In this document: positions 18,746 to 30,796 of the stretch, piece by piece | Position numbering within the stretch: position 1 is the first letter of the stretch | Layout: each line of letters opens with the position of its first letter | Assembly: GCF_024834075.1 (NCBI RefSeq) | Contig: NZ_JANUXR010000010.1 | Coordinates: forward strand, 1-64,000 | From: Corynebacterium sp. HS2168-gen11 | Lineage (GTDB): Bacteria > Actinomycetota > Actinomycetes > Mycobacteriales > Mycobacteriaceae | DNA: 64,000 bases | Direction of reading: 5' to 3' | Position numbers and translations under genes: made by a program | The notes under the pieces: generated by a model | What the model was told of the DNA's origin: nothing | Database searches by the model: none | The model's input: the letters and a program-made list of their open reading frames with translations, nothing else

Positions 18746-21700
18746 ATGAGTGACACTGTTCACCCCATCGCAGATCCAACTGATTCACTTCTGGGGTGGG
18801 CTTCCCACTATGACGTGGAGTTGCAACAAAAACTTGAATCGCTCACCTTGGTGGCTGAACTTGGAATTGCAAGTGACGAGTGGGAAAAAATTGAAAAATT
18901 CTACGGTATTTTCCTTGCTCGCCAGATTGCCGCTGGTTCCACTCTCGATGCACTGTTAGCAATTAGTCCTGCCATGGCGCTTGTAACGTTAGTGCGTCGC
19001 GCCCACCACTTGGTTGATCCAGAGTGCTTTGCCTCGGATTATCTCTCTGGTCTTGGGTTAGATACAGATGAGCGACTGCAAGCAGCGCTCACCACCTATC
19101 TTGATGAGCATCTCTCAAGCATGTGCCAACAGCTTGGCCTTGCCGTATTCGACACTGACGCAGTTACCGCGCTGGCCTATCACTCGGGCATTATTGCCAA
19201 CGAAGTACCGCTGTTGCTCGAATCCTATGATCAACATGATGGCACTGCTGAACAATTGCCTGAGTATCTTGCGGGTTTAGTCCAGCAACTGCCTGAACAT
19301 GGAGCAGAACTGTTAGCAGGCGTTGCCGCCTTGCGCGAGTTTTCGCTGGCACATCCACAGTCCTGGGTTGATCGTTCCCATAGCCACTTAAGCCCACAGC
19401 TGCCACCAGCTCTTGCAGAGGCAATTGTTGCTGAACTACGTGAGCGCCCAGTTGGCACCGTCGATAGGCAAGCAGCTGTTGGCGTGGCAAATCGTGAGCT
19501 GCGTCCACGCGTGGTATTCCAAGCAGATCGTGGCAAAGTATATTTGCGCCTTCCAGAGCAAAAAGTGCCAGTAACCGGCGAAATTACGTGGCGAGTCAGT
19601 TTGGAAGGTTCAACCACCGTCTATCGCACCGCGCGTAGCTGGGGTGATGTGACCGGTTTTGCAGAGCCGCTCGATATTGCACTGGACCACCCAGTTCGCG
19701 AAGTCACAGTAGAAGATCTTGCTAACGGCATCACCTGGACAGTGCCAGTCGTGCATGCAGACGATCCTGTGTTGCTCTTTAACAAGCGCGGCGGCTCGGT
19801 CACCGACAAACGCTCCTTGCACCACCAACGTTTACGTGTGCTCACTCCAGCTGAACACACGCTTTACGACGCTGTCCATAATCGCCAAATCCACCCAACC
19901 AATTCTTATGAAATTGAAGGCTGGAACGGCTGGACCTTGCACGAAGTAACCCTCGAAGGTATTGATTCGTTTGACAGCGTGCCAAATGGCCAGCATATTG
20001 ATCTTGGGCGCACACGTTCGGTAGATCCACGTGCGCGCGTAATGTTCCGAACTCCAGATGATGCAGTCGCAGGTGTGACAACCATGGGAGGGTTAAAAGT
20101 TCACTCTCAGTCACTGCTCGCAGAATTTCCACCAACGCCTTCAGGGGCGAGTGAAATTTGGCACTTAGCCATTTCCTCGTATGCAGGTGCTGGTACTGCA
20201 GGTGAAGAAGTCATCCAGCCTGAACCATTGGAGGTACCAGCAGAAGGCGGCATTTTTGAAGTCTTCGATCCTGAACTCTATGACGCTCCGTGGGTAGGCG
20301 AGTACCTTGTGCGGATGCGTGGGCCACGCAATGAATCATTCCGCCACGAGTTCGCCATTGTCGAAGGTATCCGTACCACCATTACCTATGCTGGTTTATC
20401 GGGATCATTCCGTATCCCTTCAGGTGGTGGCTTATCTGAATCTACGTTGATTGTGAAACCGAGCCTGAAGCCATTTCAGGTGGAACCGAAACACCCATTG
20501 GTACAACCAACCGAATCTGGCGTGGATTTTGTTATTAGCACCGAAGAAGGCGACGCTCTACCACTACGGTTTAGCCCACCACGCTTAACCTTTGAAATGC
20601 CGTTGCTCACTGAGCCATTAGCATGGCGAGCATCGCGCATGACCGTGCATCCACGAAACGTAGACCCAGCAGGCTTCATCCGCATTCGTGGTATTGGTGT
20701 GCTTGGAAATCCACGTATTTCGGTGATCAATCATCACGGTCAGCCAGTGGCAACTGCAAAATTGATCAGTAACGATGCAGACACGACGTTTGTTGCGCCA
20801 ATAGCGAAGCTCATTTCTGCAACAAATATGCTGCCACGCGGCCAAGTCCGGTTTGAATGGACTGACCCTGCAAGTGACAAGCGTATTTCAGTTGTCTTGG
20901 CCGATGTTGCAACCACGGAACCCGCAACGGTTGAATTGGTAGAAAACGAACTGCACATTCATACCGATTCCACCAACGTTGGTGTGTGGGTATGGCCTGC
21001 AACCGCGCCTTGGGAACCAGCGCATAATTTCGTTGTCCACGACAACACAGTGGTCTTGCCAGAAACATTCGTCAATGCTGGCAACCTCGTTGTGCAAGTC
21101 TACGATCGTGACCCATTTACCGTGATGCGCACCCCAGCCGCGCCGGGAAGTGCGGCATTGCTGGTTGAACAACCAGGCTTCTTCGGTAGCCAAGACACCG
21201 CCCTTGGTGCCTTAAGTGCGTTTATGTCTGGTCAAACCGATGAAGTTCCATCGGATCCAGCAGTGATGCCGGTGCTTTGGGATATGTTGGCGGCCGGCGG
21301 GCGTCGCGAAGAATCGTTGCAGGCAGTTCGCACGGTCTTTACTGCTAATCCGAACAAAGCGCTGCTCGGTCTTTCCAAATCGTTGGTGAAATCGCATCAA
21401 CAGCCAGGACGAGTGATTGAAACCGGTTTAGTACGCTGCGTGTTCGACGCTCCACTGAATACTGACGAAAGCTACCATCGAGCAGCTTGGATTGGGGCAC
21501 TGGAGTTACTCGGCAGCTTATCGACGCTCTATGGTGAAGATGGCATCACTGCCGAACAACGCCCGTTGGCAAAAGATATTTATCAACAACTACAAGACCT
21601 TGCTGGTAAAAATGTTCTTCAGGTGCTGCAAACTGGTCGTGATACCACGTTAGATACCGCGTGTATTGATCGTTCAACCGTGATGATCGCAGGTCTTGAT

Positions 21701-22177
21701 CCAGCACAGCAGCAAGCAATTTTGCAGCAGCTTTTTGCTTCCAGCAATATTGTGCCAGGAGCTGTGCTTGATGATGGTAACCGGTTATTAGCGGTATTTG
21801 AGGCGTTTAATACTCGACAAGCATTAAAGAAGCTGCTTGCTGAAGAACAACTCATTGCTTCTGCAGTGACCTTATTACGCACCCTGCGCAGCACGGATAA
21901 GACAATTTATGCCTTAGCACGTATTCGGTTCGACAAGCTCGATGGTGTTGATACAGATAATAAGGATAACGTTTGGGCATTAGCGCCAGTCGTCTCACTC
22001 GTCTTAGCGCTTGCTGCACGAATGGCTGCTCATGGCATTATTTCTTCTTCGAAGACACTTGATGCTGCAACACAAGGCTGGGCCAAGCTTGCCGATATCG
22101 TGCCAGATCTGGTCACCTCTGACTTAGTTGCAGCTGAAGCAATTATCTTGGCATTGAAGAAACCAGGGATTGCGTAA
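18746..22177 (+). CDS. Large unrecognised protein, 1143 aa, between smc and ftsY
   Basis: I do not recognise a domain. The product is soluble, acidic and without signal peptide or transmembrane helix. The N-terminal third (about 1-230) looks helical; residues about 250-830 are rich in beta-type segments with many Pro/Thr/Val and repeated short phrases such as R.PEQKVPVTGEI and VWVWPATAPW. The C-terminal 300 residues look helical again (ALLGLSKSLVKSHQQ, ARIRFDKLDG). A good ribosome-binding site supports ATG 18746. Codon use matches neighbours, so recent transfer is unlikely. A large cytoplasmic scaffold is only a guess. Confidence 0.8.
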   Translation: MSDTVHPIADPTDSLLGWASHYDVELQQKLESLTLVAELGIASDEWEKIEKFYGIFLARQIAAGSTLDALLAISPAMALVTLVRRAHHLVDPECFASDYLSGLGLDTDERLQAALTTYLDEHLSSMCQQLGLAVFDTDAVTALAYHSGIIANEVPLLLESYDQHDGTAEQLPEYLAGLVQQLPEHGAELLAGVAALREFSLAHPQSWVDRSHSHLSPQLPPALAEAIVAELRERPVGTVDRQAAVGVANRELRPRVVFQADRGKVYLRLPEQKVPVTGEITWRVSLEGSTTVYRTARSWGDVTGFAEPLDIALDHPVREVTVEDLANGITWTVPVVHADDPVLLFNKRGGSVTDKRSLHHQRLRVLTPAEHTLYDAVHNRQIHPTNSYEIEGWNGWTLHEVTLEGIDSFDSVPNGQHIDLGRTRSVDPRARVMFRTPDDAVAGVTTMGGLKVHSQSLLAEFPPTPSGASEIWHLAISSYAGAGTAGEEVIQPEPLEVPAEGGIFEVFDPELYDAPWVGEYLVRMRGPRNESFRHEFAIVEGIRTTITYAGLSGSFRIPSGGGLSESTLIVKPSLKPFQVEPKHPLVQPTESGVDFVISTEEGDALPLRFSPPRLTFEMPLLTEPLAWRASRMTVHPRNVDPAGFIRIRGIGVLGNPRISVINHHGQPVATAKLISNDADTTFVAPIAKLISATNMLPRGQVRFEWTDPASDKRISVVLADVATTEPATVELVENELHIHTDSTNVGVWVWPATAPWEPAHNFVVHDNTVVLPETFVNAGNLVVQVYDRDPFTVMRTPAAPGSAALLVEQPGFFGSQDTALGALSAFMSGQTDEVPSDPAVMPVLWDMLAAGGRREESLQAVRTVFTANPNKALLGLSKSLVKSHQQPGRVIETGLVRCVFDAPLNTDESYHRAAWIGALELLGSLSTLYGEDGITAEQRPLAKDIYQQLQDLAGKNVLQVLQTGRDTTLDTACIDRSTVMIAGLDPAQQQAILQQLFASSNIVPGAVLDDGNRLLAVFEAFNTRQALKKLLAEEQLIASAVTLLRTLRSTDKTIYALARIRFDKLDGVDTDNKDNVWALAPVVSLVLALAARMAAHGIISSSKTLDAATQGWAKLADIVPDLVTSDLVAAEAIILALKKPGIA

Positions 22178-22390
22178 TATTTGAGGAGCATCGCTTCAGA
22201 ACTGACAACGGCCTTCTTGATCGTATTGTGCACGAAAGGAGGTCGTTGTTGTGGGAATGAGATGCTTGGTGTATAGCGTCGACAGGCTAGGCTGCGACGA
22301 GGAAAAACTTAAGGGGTAGTTTGGCAAGTTTTTCTGCAATAAATTCGCGCCCAGAGTGTGCTTTGCAGCAAAATTTGCCAAGATAGAACT

Positions 22391-24400
22391 ATGACTATCT
22401 CTTTTCCTGTTCTTGCTGCACTAATTGTTCTTGCGCTCTTGGCCATCATCGTAATCGTTGGATTAACGATGAAAAAGAAAAAGACCGTGAGCTTTTCGCA
22501 AGAACCTAAAAAGGAAGTAAAAGAACTTACCCAAGAAGAAAAATCTGGTAATTATAAAGCTCAAAGCGGCTTTCAATTTGCACCAGCAAAAACTCAAGAA
22601 CCAGTCCTGCGGAATGATCAGAAACTCGCAAATGATGCCACCACTCAGGCTCGTGATTTGGGCGCACAGACAGCTGTCGCAGCAGGCGTTGTTGCTGATG
22701 TTGCAGCAGCGGCCGAGACTACTGATGTGAGTGCTGAGGCTGCTGTTGAGACTGCTGTCGAGGCGGTTGAAGTAGAAGCTGTTGAGGCAGTTGATGCAGT
22801 AGTTGAGTCAGCCGTTGAGACCGTAGATGAGGTCGCTGACGAACCAGCCGTTGAGTCCGCAGATGAGGCCGTAGAAGAGCCTGCGGATGAGCAAACACCA
22901 GCAGATGATCAAGCTGAAGAGTTTTATAATTTGGCAGAAACCCCAGCTGTTGTTGAACCAATTATTGATAGTGATGCGGCAACTGTGCATGATGGCTCAC
23001 ATGAAACAGATGTTGAGCGTGACGATGCTCGCGAATCCGATGATGCGAATGCTGAGGAAGCATCGGCTGAAGCTGAAGCATTAGCTGAGCATATTGAACA
23101 ACAATTTGGTGAGCTTGAAGAATTCCACGAGATCACCGATGAGTCTCACGAAGCAGAAACTATAGCTGAAGAGGCAGAAGCATCTGCTGAAGAATCTGCT
23201 GAAACCGAAACTGCTGAGCAAGCTGATGAAACTGTCGTCGCTCAGCCTGAAACGCCGGAACATGCAGACACAGCAGCGGCAGAAACCTCAGAAGCACCAG
23301 AAGCTGCAGAACCAGCTGTTGATGATCAACCAGATGCTGCCGAACCAGACCATGTTGTTGAAGCAGCAGTTGTGGCAGGTGCCGTCGCTGCAAGCGCAGG
23401 CACCGCGCGTGCGGAAACTCCTGCACCAGCTGCCGAAGAAGCTGCACAAGCGCAGCCAGCACATGAACTCGATGAAATCGCTCCAGCTGCTGGACGTATC
23501 GGCAGGTTGCGTTCTCGTTTGGCACGTTCCAATAACGTCTTTGGCCAATCAGTCTTAGGTATTTTATCTGCTGGTGATCTGGATGAAGACGCCTGGGAAG
23601 ATATTGAAGCAACCCTGATCCAAGCTGATCTGGGTGTCAAAATTACCATGCAAGTGGTTGATCAGATGCGCGAGATCGTTGCAGTTGAAGGCGTATCATC
23701 TGAAGCAGAAGCGCGTGCAATGCTGCGTCGTTGCTTAATTGAAGCATGTAAACCAGAACTTGATCGTTCCATTAAGGCAATCCCATATCAGGGCAAACCT
23801 GCAGTGATTTTGATGGTTGGTGTCAATGGCACTGGCAAGACAACAACCACTGGTAAGCTCGCGCGCGTATTGGTGTCTATGGGACACAAAGTTTTGCTTG
23901 GTGCAGCAGATACCTTCCGTGCCGCTGCTGCTGACCAGCTTGAAGCATGGGGACGTCGCGTCGGCGCTGAGGTAGTTCGTGGCCCAGAAGCCGCGGATCC
24001 TGCATCTGTTGCCTTTGATGCAGTTGCCCGTGGTGTTGACAACCACGCGGATGTCGTTGTGATCGATACCGCAGGTCGTTTGCATAATTCTACAAACTTG
24101 ATGGATCAGCTTGGCAAGGTCAAGCGTGTGGTTGAGAAGAAGACTGAAGTTGATGAGGTTTTGTTAGTCCTGGATGCCACAACCGGGCAAAACGGCATGA
24201 ACCAAGCCAAAGTCTTTAGCGAAGTCGTGAAAATTACAGGTGTTGTCCTCACCAAGCTCGATGGCACTGCGAAAGGTGGCATCGTGTTCCAAGTCCAAGA
24301 AGATCTTGGTGTTCCAGTCAAGCTCGTTGGCTTAGGCGAAGGTGCAGATGATCTAGCGCCATTTGAAGTCGAAGGCTTTGTCGACGCATTGCTTGCATAA
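22391..24400 (+). CDS. ftsY: Signal recognition particle receptor FtsY
   Basis: The 669-residue GTPase docks ribosome-SRP complexes at the membrane for co-translational insertion. Unlike E. coli FtsY it starts with a real membrane anchor (FPVLAALIVLALLAIIVIVGL, residues about 5-25). A very long acidic region (to about residue 365) is composed of Ala/Glu/Val/Asp-rich repeats. The NG domain follows with GVNGTGKTTTTGKLA (P-loop), DTFRAAAADQL, DTAGR and TKLDGTAKGG. ATG 22391 is preferred to the upstream start at 22358 because it places the anchor at the N-terminus. A terminator follows. Confidence 0.95.
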   Translation: MTISFPVLAALIVLALLAIIVIVGLTMKKKKTVSFSQEPKKEVKELTQEEKSGNYKAQSGFQFAPAKTQEPVLRNDQKLANDATTQARDLGAQTAVAAGVVADVAAAAETTDVSAEAAVETAVEAVEVEAVEAVDAVVESAVETVDEVADEPAVESADEAVEEPADEQTPADDQAEEFYNLAETPAVVEPIIDSDAATVHDGSHETDVERDDARESDDANAEEASAEAEALAEHIEQQFGELEEFHEITDESHEAETIAEEAEASAEESAETETAEQADETVVAQPETPEHADTAAAETSEAPEAAEPAVDDQPDAAEPDHVVEAAVVAGAVAASAGTARAETPAPAAEEAAQAQPAHELDEIAPAAGRIGRLRSRLARSNNVFGQSVLGILSAGDLDEDAWEDIEATLIQADLGVKITMQVVDQMREIVAVEGVSSEAEARAMLRRCLIEACKPELDRSIKAIPYQGKPAVILMVGVNGTGKTTTTGKLARVLVSMGHKVLLGAADTFRAAAADQLEAWGRRVGAEVVRGPEAADPASVAFDAVARGVDNHADVVVIDTAGRLHNSTNLMDQLGKVKRVVEKKTEVDEVLLVLDATTGQNGMNQAKVFSEVVKITGVVLTKLDGTAKGGIVFQVQEDLGVPVKLVGLGEGADDLAPFEVEGFVDALLA

Positions 24401-24422
24401 TTGCATCGCAAGCTTTTTACCA

Positions 24423-24460
24423 CTCAGGTTGGGACGTTTTTGTTCCAACCTGAGTTTTTT
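24423..24460 (+). terminator. Terminator after ftsY
   Basis: CTCAGGTTGG pairs perfectly with CCAACCTGAG across a 12-nt loop and is followed by six T. It separates ftsY from glnK. Confidence 0.92.
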
Positions 24461-24531
24461 CGTGTGCATAACATTTTCCTCATCTCACACTTTTGAAGTG
24501 TGTAGCTGGAAGTGCCGATAGGCTAAAGTAG

Positions 24532-27001
<2,470 letters not shown>

Positions 27002-27134
27002 CCTTAGGAAGTTATGTTCTGTTTCCACCTTTGACTAAGGTAGAAAGATACAATCTACGTGAAGTAATGTTCACCTACACACAATAGGTGTGTGACATTC
27101 GAGAAATTATTCGCATCAAGGAGTGATGACACCA

Positions 27135-28739
27135 GTGTTCGAATCTTTATCAGATCGCTTAGGCCAAGCGCTTTCTGGCTTAAGGTCAAAAGGCAAAGTT
27201 ACCGAAGCTGATGTCACCGCTGTTTCTCGTGAAATCCGTTTAGCCTTACTTGATGCCGACGTTTCGCTACCTGTCGTACGCGGATTCATTTCCCGTATTA
27301 AGGAACGCGCACTCGGTGCTGAGGTTTCGCAAGCATTAAACCCAGCTGAACAAGTTATTAAGATCGTCGATCAAGAATTAACGGCGATTTTAGGTGGTCA
27401 GACACGTCGTTTGAACCTTGCAAAGAACCCTCCGACGGTGATTATGCTGGCAGGTTTGCAAGGTGCTGGTAAAACCACTTTGGCCGGTAAATTAGCAAAA
27501 TACTTAAAAGATCAAGGCCATACGCCAATGCTGGTCGCCTGCGATTTGCAGCGTCCAGGAGCCGTCCAACAGTTAACAATTGTTGGTGAACGCGCAGGTG
27601 TGCCAACCTTTGCCCCTGATCCAGGTACCTCCATTGACACACTCGAACATGAAATGGGTACCTCTCATGGTGACCCAGTTGATGTTGCACGTCGTGGTAT
27701 TGCCGAAGCACAAGCAAAGAAACACGATATTGTCATCGTCGATACCGCAGGTCGATTGGGTATTGATGAAACACTGATGACGCAGGCTCGCAATATTCGT
27801 GATGCGATTGAGCCAGACGAAGTGTTATTTGTCATCGACGCCATGATTGGTCAAGACGCAGTGATGACAGCGGAAGCCTTCCGCGATGGTGTTGATTTCA
27901 CTGGTGTGGTACTGACCAAATTAGATGGCGACGCGCGTGGTGGTGCAGCACTGTCGATTCGTGAAGTCACTGGTAAACCAATTATGTTTGCCTCGACTGG
28001 TGAAAAGCTGGAAGATTTTGATGTCTTCCACCCAGATCGTATGTCCAGTCGTATTTTGGGCATGGGTGATGTGCTGTCTCTGATTGAGCATGCAGAAAAA
28101 ACGCTGGACCAGCAGCAAGCACTTGATACCGCAGCGAAGCTGTCGACCGGTGAGCTCACCCTGGAAGACTTCTTGAATCAAATGCTGATGATCCGCAAGA
28201 TGGGCCCAATTGGCAATTTGTTAAAGATGCTGCCAGGTGGTTCCCAAATGTCGAAGATGGCGGATATGGTTGATGAAAAACAACTTGATCGTATTCAAGC
28301 CATTATTCGCGGTATGACGCCACAAGAACGCCAAGATCCAAAGATCTTAAATGCTTCACGACGCAAGCGTATTGCACTTGGCTCTGGTGTTGCAGTGTCA
28401 GAGGTGAACCAGCTGATTGAACGCTTCTTCGAAGCTAAGAAGATGATGGGCAAAATGGCTGGCCAGATGGGAATGGGTGGTTTTGGCCGCAGTGCTACCA
28501 AAAAGAAGCCAAAAGGACGCAAAGGTAAAAATGGCAAGCGAAAGCCAGCAAAGCGCAATAATGGTGGCGGCATGCCAGGTCTAGGCGGAATGCCAGGCAT
28601 GCCAGGTATGGCTGAACTGCAAAAGATGCAAGAACAACTCGGCGGCGGTGGTATGCCAGGTATGCCTGGGATGCCAAATCTGCCAAAAGGTTTAGAAGGC
28701 ATTGATTTGAATAACTTAGACTTCGGCAAGGACAAATAA
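27135..28739 (+). CDS. ffh: Signal recognition particle protein Ffh
   Basis: The 534-residue SRP54 GTPase binds signal sequences with 4.5S RNA and delivers ribosomes to FtsY. It shows GLQGAGKTTLAGKLA (P-loop), DTAGRLGID, TKLDGDARGG and a Met-rich M domain (MLMIRKMGPIGNLLKMLPGG). The tail is strikingly rich in GMPGMPG-type repeats. Start chosen: GTG 27135, which follows AAGGAG (27118-27123) by 11 nt and gives VFESLSDRL, the family N-terminus; ATG 27126 is too close to that site. A terminator follows. Confidence 0.95.
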   Translation: MFESLSDRLGQALSGLRSKGKVTEADVTAVSREIRLALLDADVSLPVVRGFISRIKERALGAEVSQALNPAEQVIKIVDQELTAILGGQTRRLNLAKNPPTVIMLAGLQGAGKTTLAGKLAKYLKDQGHTPMLVACDLQRPGAVQQLTIVGERAGVPTFAPDPGTSIDTLEHEMGTSHGDPVDVARRGIAEAQAKKHDIVIVDTAGRLGIDETLMTQARNIRDAIEPDEVLFVIDAMIGQDAVMTAEAFRDGVDFTGVVLTKLDGDARGGAALSIREVTGKPIMFASTGEKLEDFDVFHPDRMSSRILGMGDVLSLIEHAEKTLDQQQALDTAAKLSTGELTLEDFLNQMLMIRKMGPIGNLLKMLPGGSQMSKMADMVDEKQLDRIQAIIRGMTPQERQDPKILNASRRKRIALGSGVAVSEVNQLIERFFEAKKMMGKMAGQMGMGGFGRSATKKKPKGRKGKNGKRKPAKRNNGGGMPGLGGMPGMPGMAELQKMQEQLGGGGMPGMPGMPNLPKGLEGIDLNNLDFGKDK

Positions 28740-28750
28740 TTGTCTTGCTC

Positions 28751-28783
28751 AAAAGGAGGGGTGCTTGCACCCCTCCTTTTTTT
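28751..28783. terminator. Bidirectional terminator between ffh and the YeiH-like gene
   Basis: A perfect 14-bp stem AAAAGGAGGGGTGC / GCACCCCTCCTTTT with a 2-nt loop, A-rich on one side and T-rich on the other. It can end transcripts from both convergent genes. Confidence 0.93.
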
Positions 28784-28796
28784 CAGTTCTACGTTG

Positions 28797-29819
28797 TTAT
28801 GATCCAACGATAAAAGCACCACTGATTGCAGTGACAATCACAACTAACGTCACGAGCAATCCGTGGAGAAAAGGTTTAAGCCCTGAGCGTCGTAAAGCAG
28901 CAATAGTCACGCCTGTCCCAAGTCCAAACATTGCCATTGTGAACAGCACAGTTTTGCTGAGATCAATAACCTGCAACACAGATGTGGGAATCGGAACCAG
29001 CGAGCGTAGTGCAACGAATACCAAAAACATCACGACAAATGTTGGCAAGATGCGCACTCGCGTAGTGGTGGTATCGCGAGTAGCAACGAATTTTGCAAGA
29101 AGCATCATCACAGGTGCCAACAGTATGACGCGACCAAGTTTCGCGGTGACCGCAATAGGTAAGATGGCAGCACCTGCGATACCGCCAGCTGCAACAACTT
29201 GACCAACTTCATGAATACTTGCACCTAGAATAATGCCGCTGGTGTGTGGTTCCATTCCGCTAATCATGATTGGCCCAAGCCCAATCATGATGGTGCCCAA
29301 CACTGAGATGACTGCAATCGCCGTCGCAAACTCATGCTCACGTTTTTCTGGCAACACTGCATGTGCCGCCGCGATGGCAGATGCTCCACAAATGGAACAT
29401 CCAGCACCAATTAAGAGCGCTTGGCTGGTAGAAAGGCGTAATAATTTGCCAAAGAGCACACTGCTGATCAACCCAACGCCTACTACAACTGCAAGTACGA
29501 CTAATGTGCCAACGCCGAGGGTGAGGATATCGGAAAAGATAATGCTAAAACCAAGCAGTGCAACACCTGCCTTTAACAGCGGTCCGCTGGCGTATTGCAC
29601 ACCGATGCGCACACGTGAAGAAAAGGTGATGAAATTGCCAACAGCTACACCAATGATTAATGCGATCAGCAGTAATGAACTCATATGCAAGATGTGTTCG
29701 CTGATGATGTTCAGGCCATAGGCAACAGCTGCGCCGATTGCGCACACGCCTAAACCTGGTAGTCGTTGCATGATGTTGTGGCGAATCGTATCTGGTGTTG
29801 CATGCAGAAAAGAAACCAT
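28797..29819 (-). CDS. YeiH/UPF0324 family putative exporter
   Basis: A 340-residue integral membrane protein with about ten hydrophobic helices. It has the family blocks GAGCSICGASAIAAA, FATAIAVISVLGTIMI and GASIHEVGQVVAAG. The family is annotated as putative sulfate exporters on weak evidence, so the substrate is open. The frame is open to 29990, but ATG 29819 (MVSFLHATPDTIRHN) gives the usual length; ATG 29774 is another option. It points away from rpsP, which is divergent. Confidence 0.85.
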   Translation of the reverse strand: MVSFLHATPDTIRHNIMQRLPGLGVCAIGAAVAYGLNIISEHILHMSSLLLIALIIGVAVGNFITFSSRVRIGVQYASGPLLKAGVALLGFSIIFSDILTLGVGTLVVLAVVVGVGLISSVLFGKLLRLSTSQALLIGAGCSICGASAIAAAHAVLPEKREHEFATAIAVISVLGTIMIGLGPIMISGMEPHTSGIILGASIHEVGQVVAAGGIAGAAILPIAVTAKLGRVILLAPVMMLLAKFVATRDTTTTRVRILPTFVVMFLVFVALRSLVPIPTSVLQVIDLSKTVLFTMAMFGLGTGVTIAALRRSGLKPFLHGLLVTLVVIVTAISGAFIVGS

Positions 29820-30129
29820 GCTGTAACGATAAACGGTGAAGAAAATATTTGTCGATGTGGCAGGGTGGTGTGATGTGGCGTGGACGCAGAGTGGGGTGAG
29901 AGTACAGCTGCATACGTGTGTGTAGCATGCGCTTGACGTATAGACGGCAAATCGCGTAAAATTTTCCAGGTTGTCGTAACTTGGCAACATCTCCTGTTGA
30001 TTACACCGCCTCCGGCCACGGCCGAACGGTATGTCACATCGCAGGTAAAACTCAAAAAGGATCGCAACCGGTTATGTTTCAGAAGCATACATAATGTCTG
30101 AACGGTCCAGTGACTGAAAGGAAGCCATC
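29820..30129. other. 310-bp divergent intergenic region with the rpsP promoter and leader
   Basis: Holds the rpsP promoter (listed separately) and a leader of about 160 nt with a short GCCGTGGCCGG-like palindromic patch near 30011-30026. No gene seen. Confidence 0.55.
29933..29962 (+). promoter_or_regulatory. Predicted promoter of rpsP
   Basis: TTGACG (29933-29938) and TAAAAT (29957-29962) are separated by 18 bp, close to the primary sigma factor consensus. Transcription would start about 160 nt before rpsP. Confidence 0.55.
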
Positions 30130-30627
30130 ATGGCTGTAAAAATTAAGCTCCAGCGTATGGGTAAGATCCGTACCCCTCAGTACCGCGTAGTTGTTGCTGA
30201 TGCACGCACCCGTCGCGACGGTAAGGTTATCGAGAACCTCGGTATCTACCAGCCAAAGAGTGACCCATCTATCATCCAGATCGATTCTGAGCGCGCTCAG
30301 TACTGGTTGGGTGTTGGCGCACAGCCAACCGAGCCTGTACTTGCATTGCTGAAGGTTACCGGTGACTGGCAGAAGTTCAAGGGTCTTCCAGGTGCTGAAG
30401 GTACCTTGAAGGTTGCAGAGCCAAAGCCATCCAAGCTTGACCTGTTCAACAAGGCTCTTGCTGAGGCAAATGAAGGCCCAACTGCAGAGGCTATCACCGA
30501 GAAGAAGCGCAAGGCTAAGGAAGAAGCTGCTGCTAAGGCTGCCGCTGAAGCTGAAGCTGCTGCAAAGGTAGAAGCAGAAGCTGCTGAAGCTGAGGCAGAA
30601 GCACCTGCGGAAGAAGCAGCTGAGTAA
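30130..30627 (+). CDS. rpsP: 30S ribosomal protein S16
   Basis: S16 binds 16S rRNA early in small-subunit assembly. The core [26 protein letters not shown]...IENLGIYQP is intact. The protein is 165 residues, about twice the E. coli size, because of an actinobacterial C-terminal extension of Ala/Glu/Lys repeats from about residue 120. GGAAGCC precedes ATG 30130. A 19-bp terminator hairpin follows, separating it from rimM despite the usual rpsP-rimM-trmD grouping. Confidence 0.97.
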   Translation: MAVKIKLQRMGKIRTPQYRVVVADARTRRDGKVIENLGIYQPKSDPSIIQIDSERAQYWLGVGAQPTEPVLALLKVTGDWQKFKGLPGAEGTLKVAEPKPSKLDLFNKALAEANEGPTAEAITEKKRKAKEEAAAKAAAEAEAAAKVEAEAAEAEAEAPAEEAAE

Positions 30628-30672
30628 AAACTTCTAAAAGTTTATGATGTTCTTGTTATTAGAGCATCGTTG

Positions 30673-30719
30673 AAAAGCCCTTTCCAAGATCGTTGAATCG
30701 GATCTTGGAAAGGGCTTTT
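30673..30719 (+). terminator. Terminator after rpsP
   Basis: A perfect 19-bp stem beginning AAAAGCCCTTTCCAAGATC with a 9-nt loop, ending in TTTT. Confidence 0.93.
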
Positions 30720-30796
30720 GAAGTTTCTGTAGTTTAGAATACTGTGGAGACAACCGTTACCCGTTTACCGCTTGTGGAAAGGAGGCATAGATTTCT

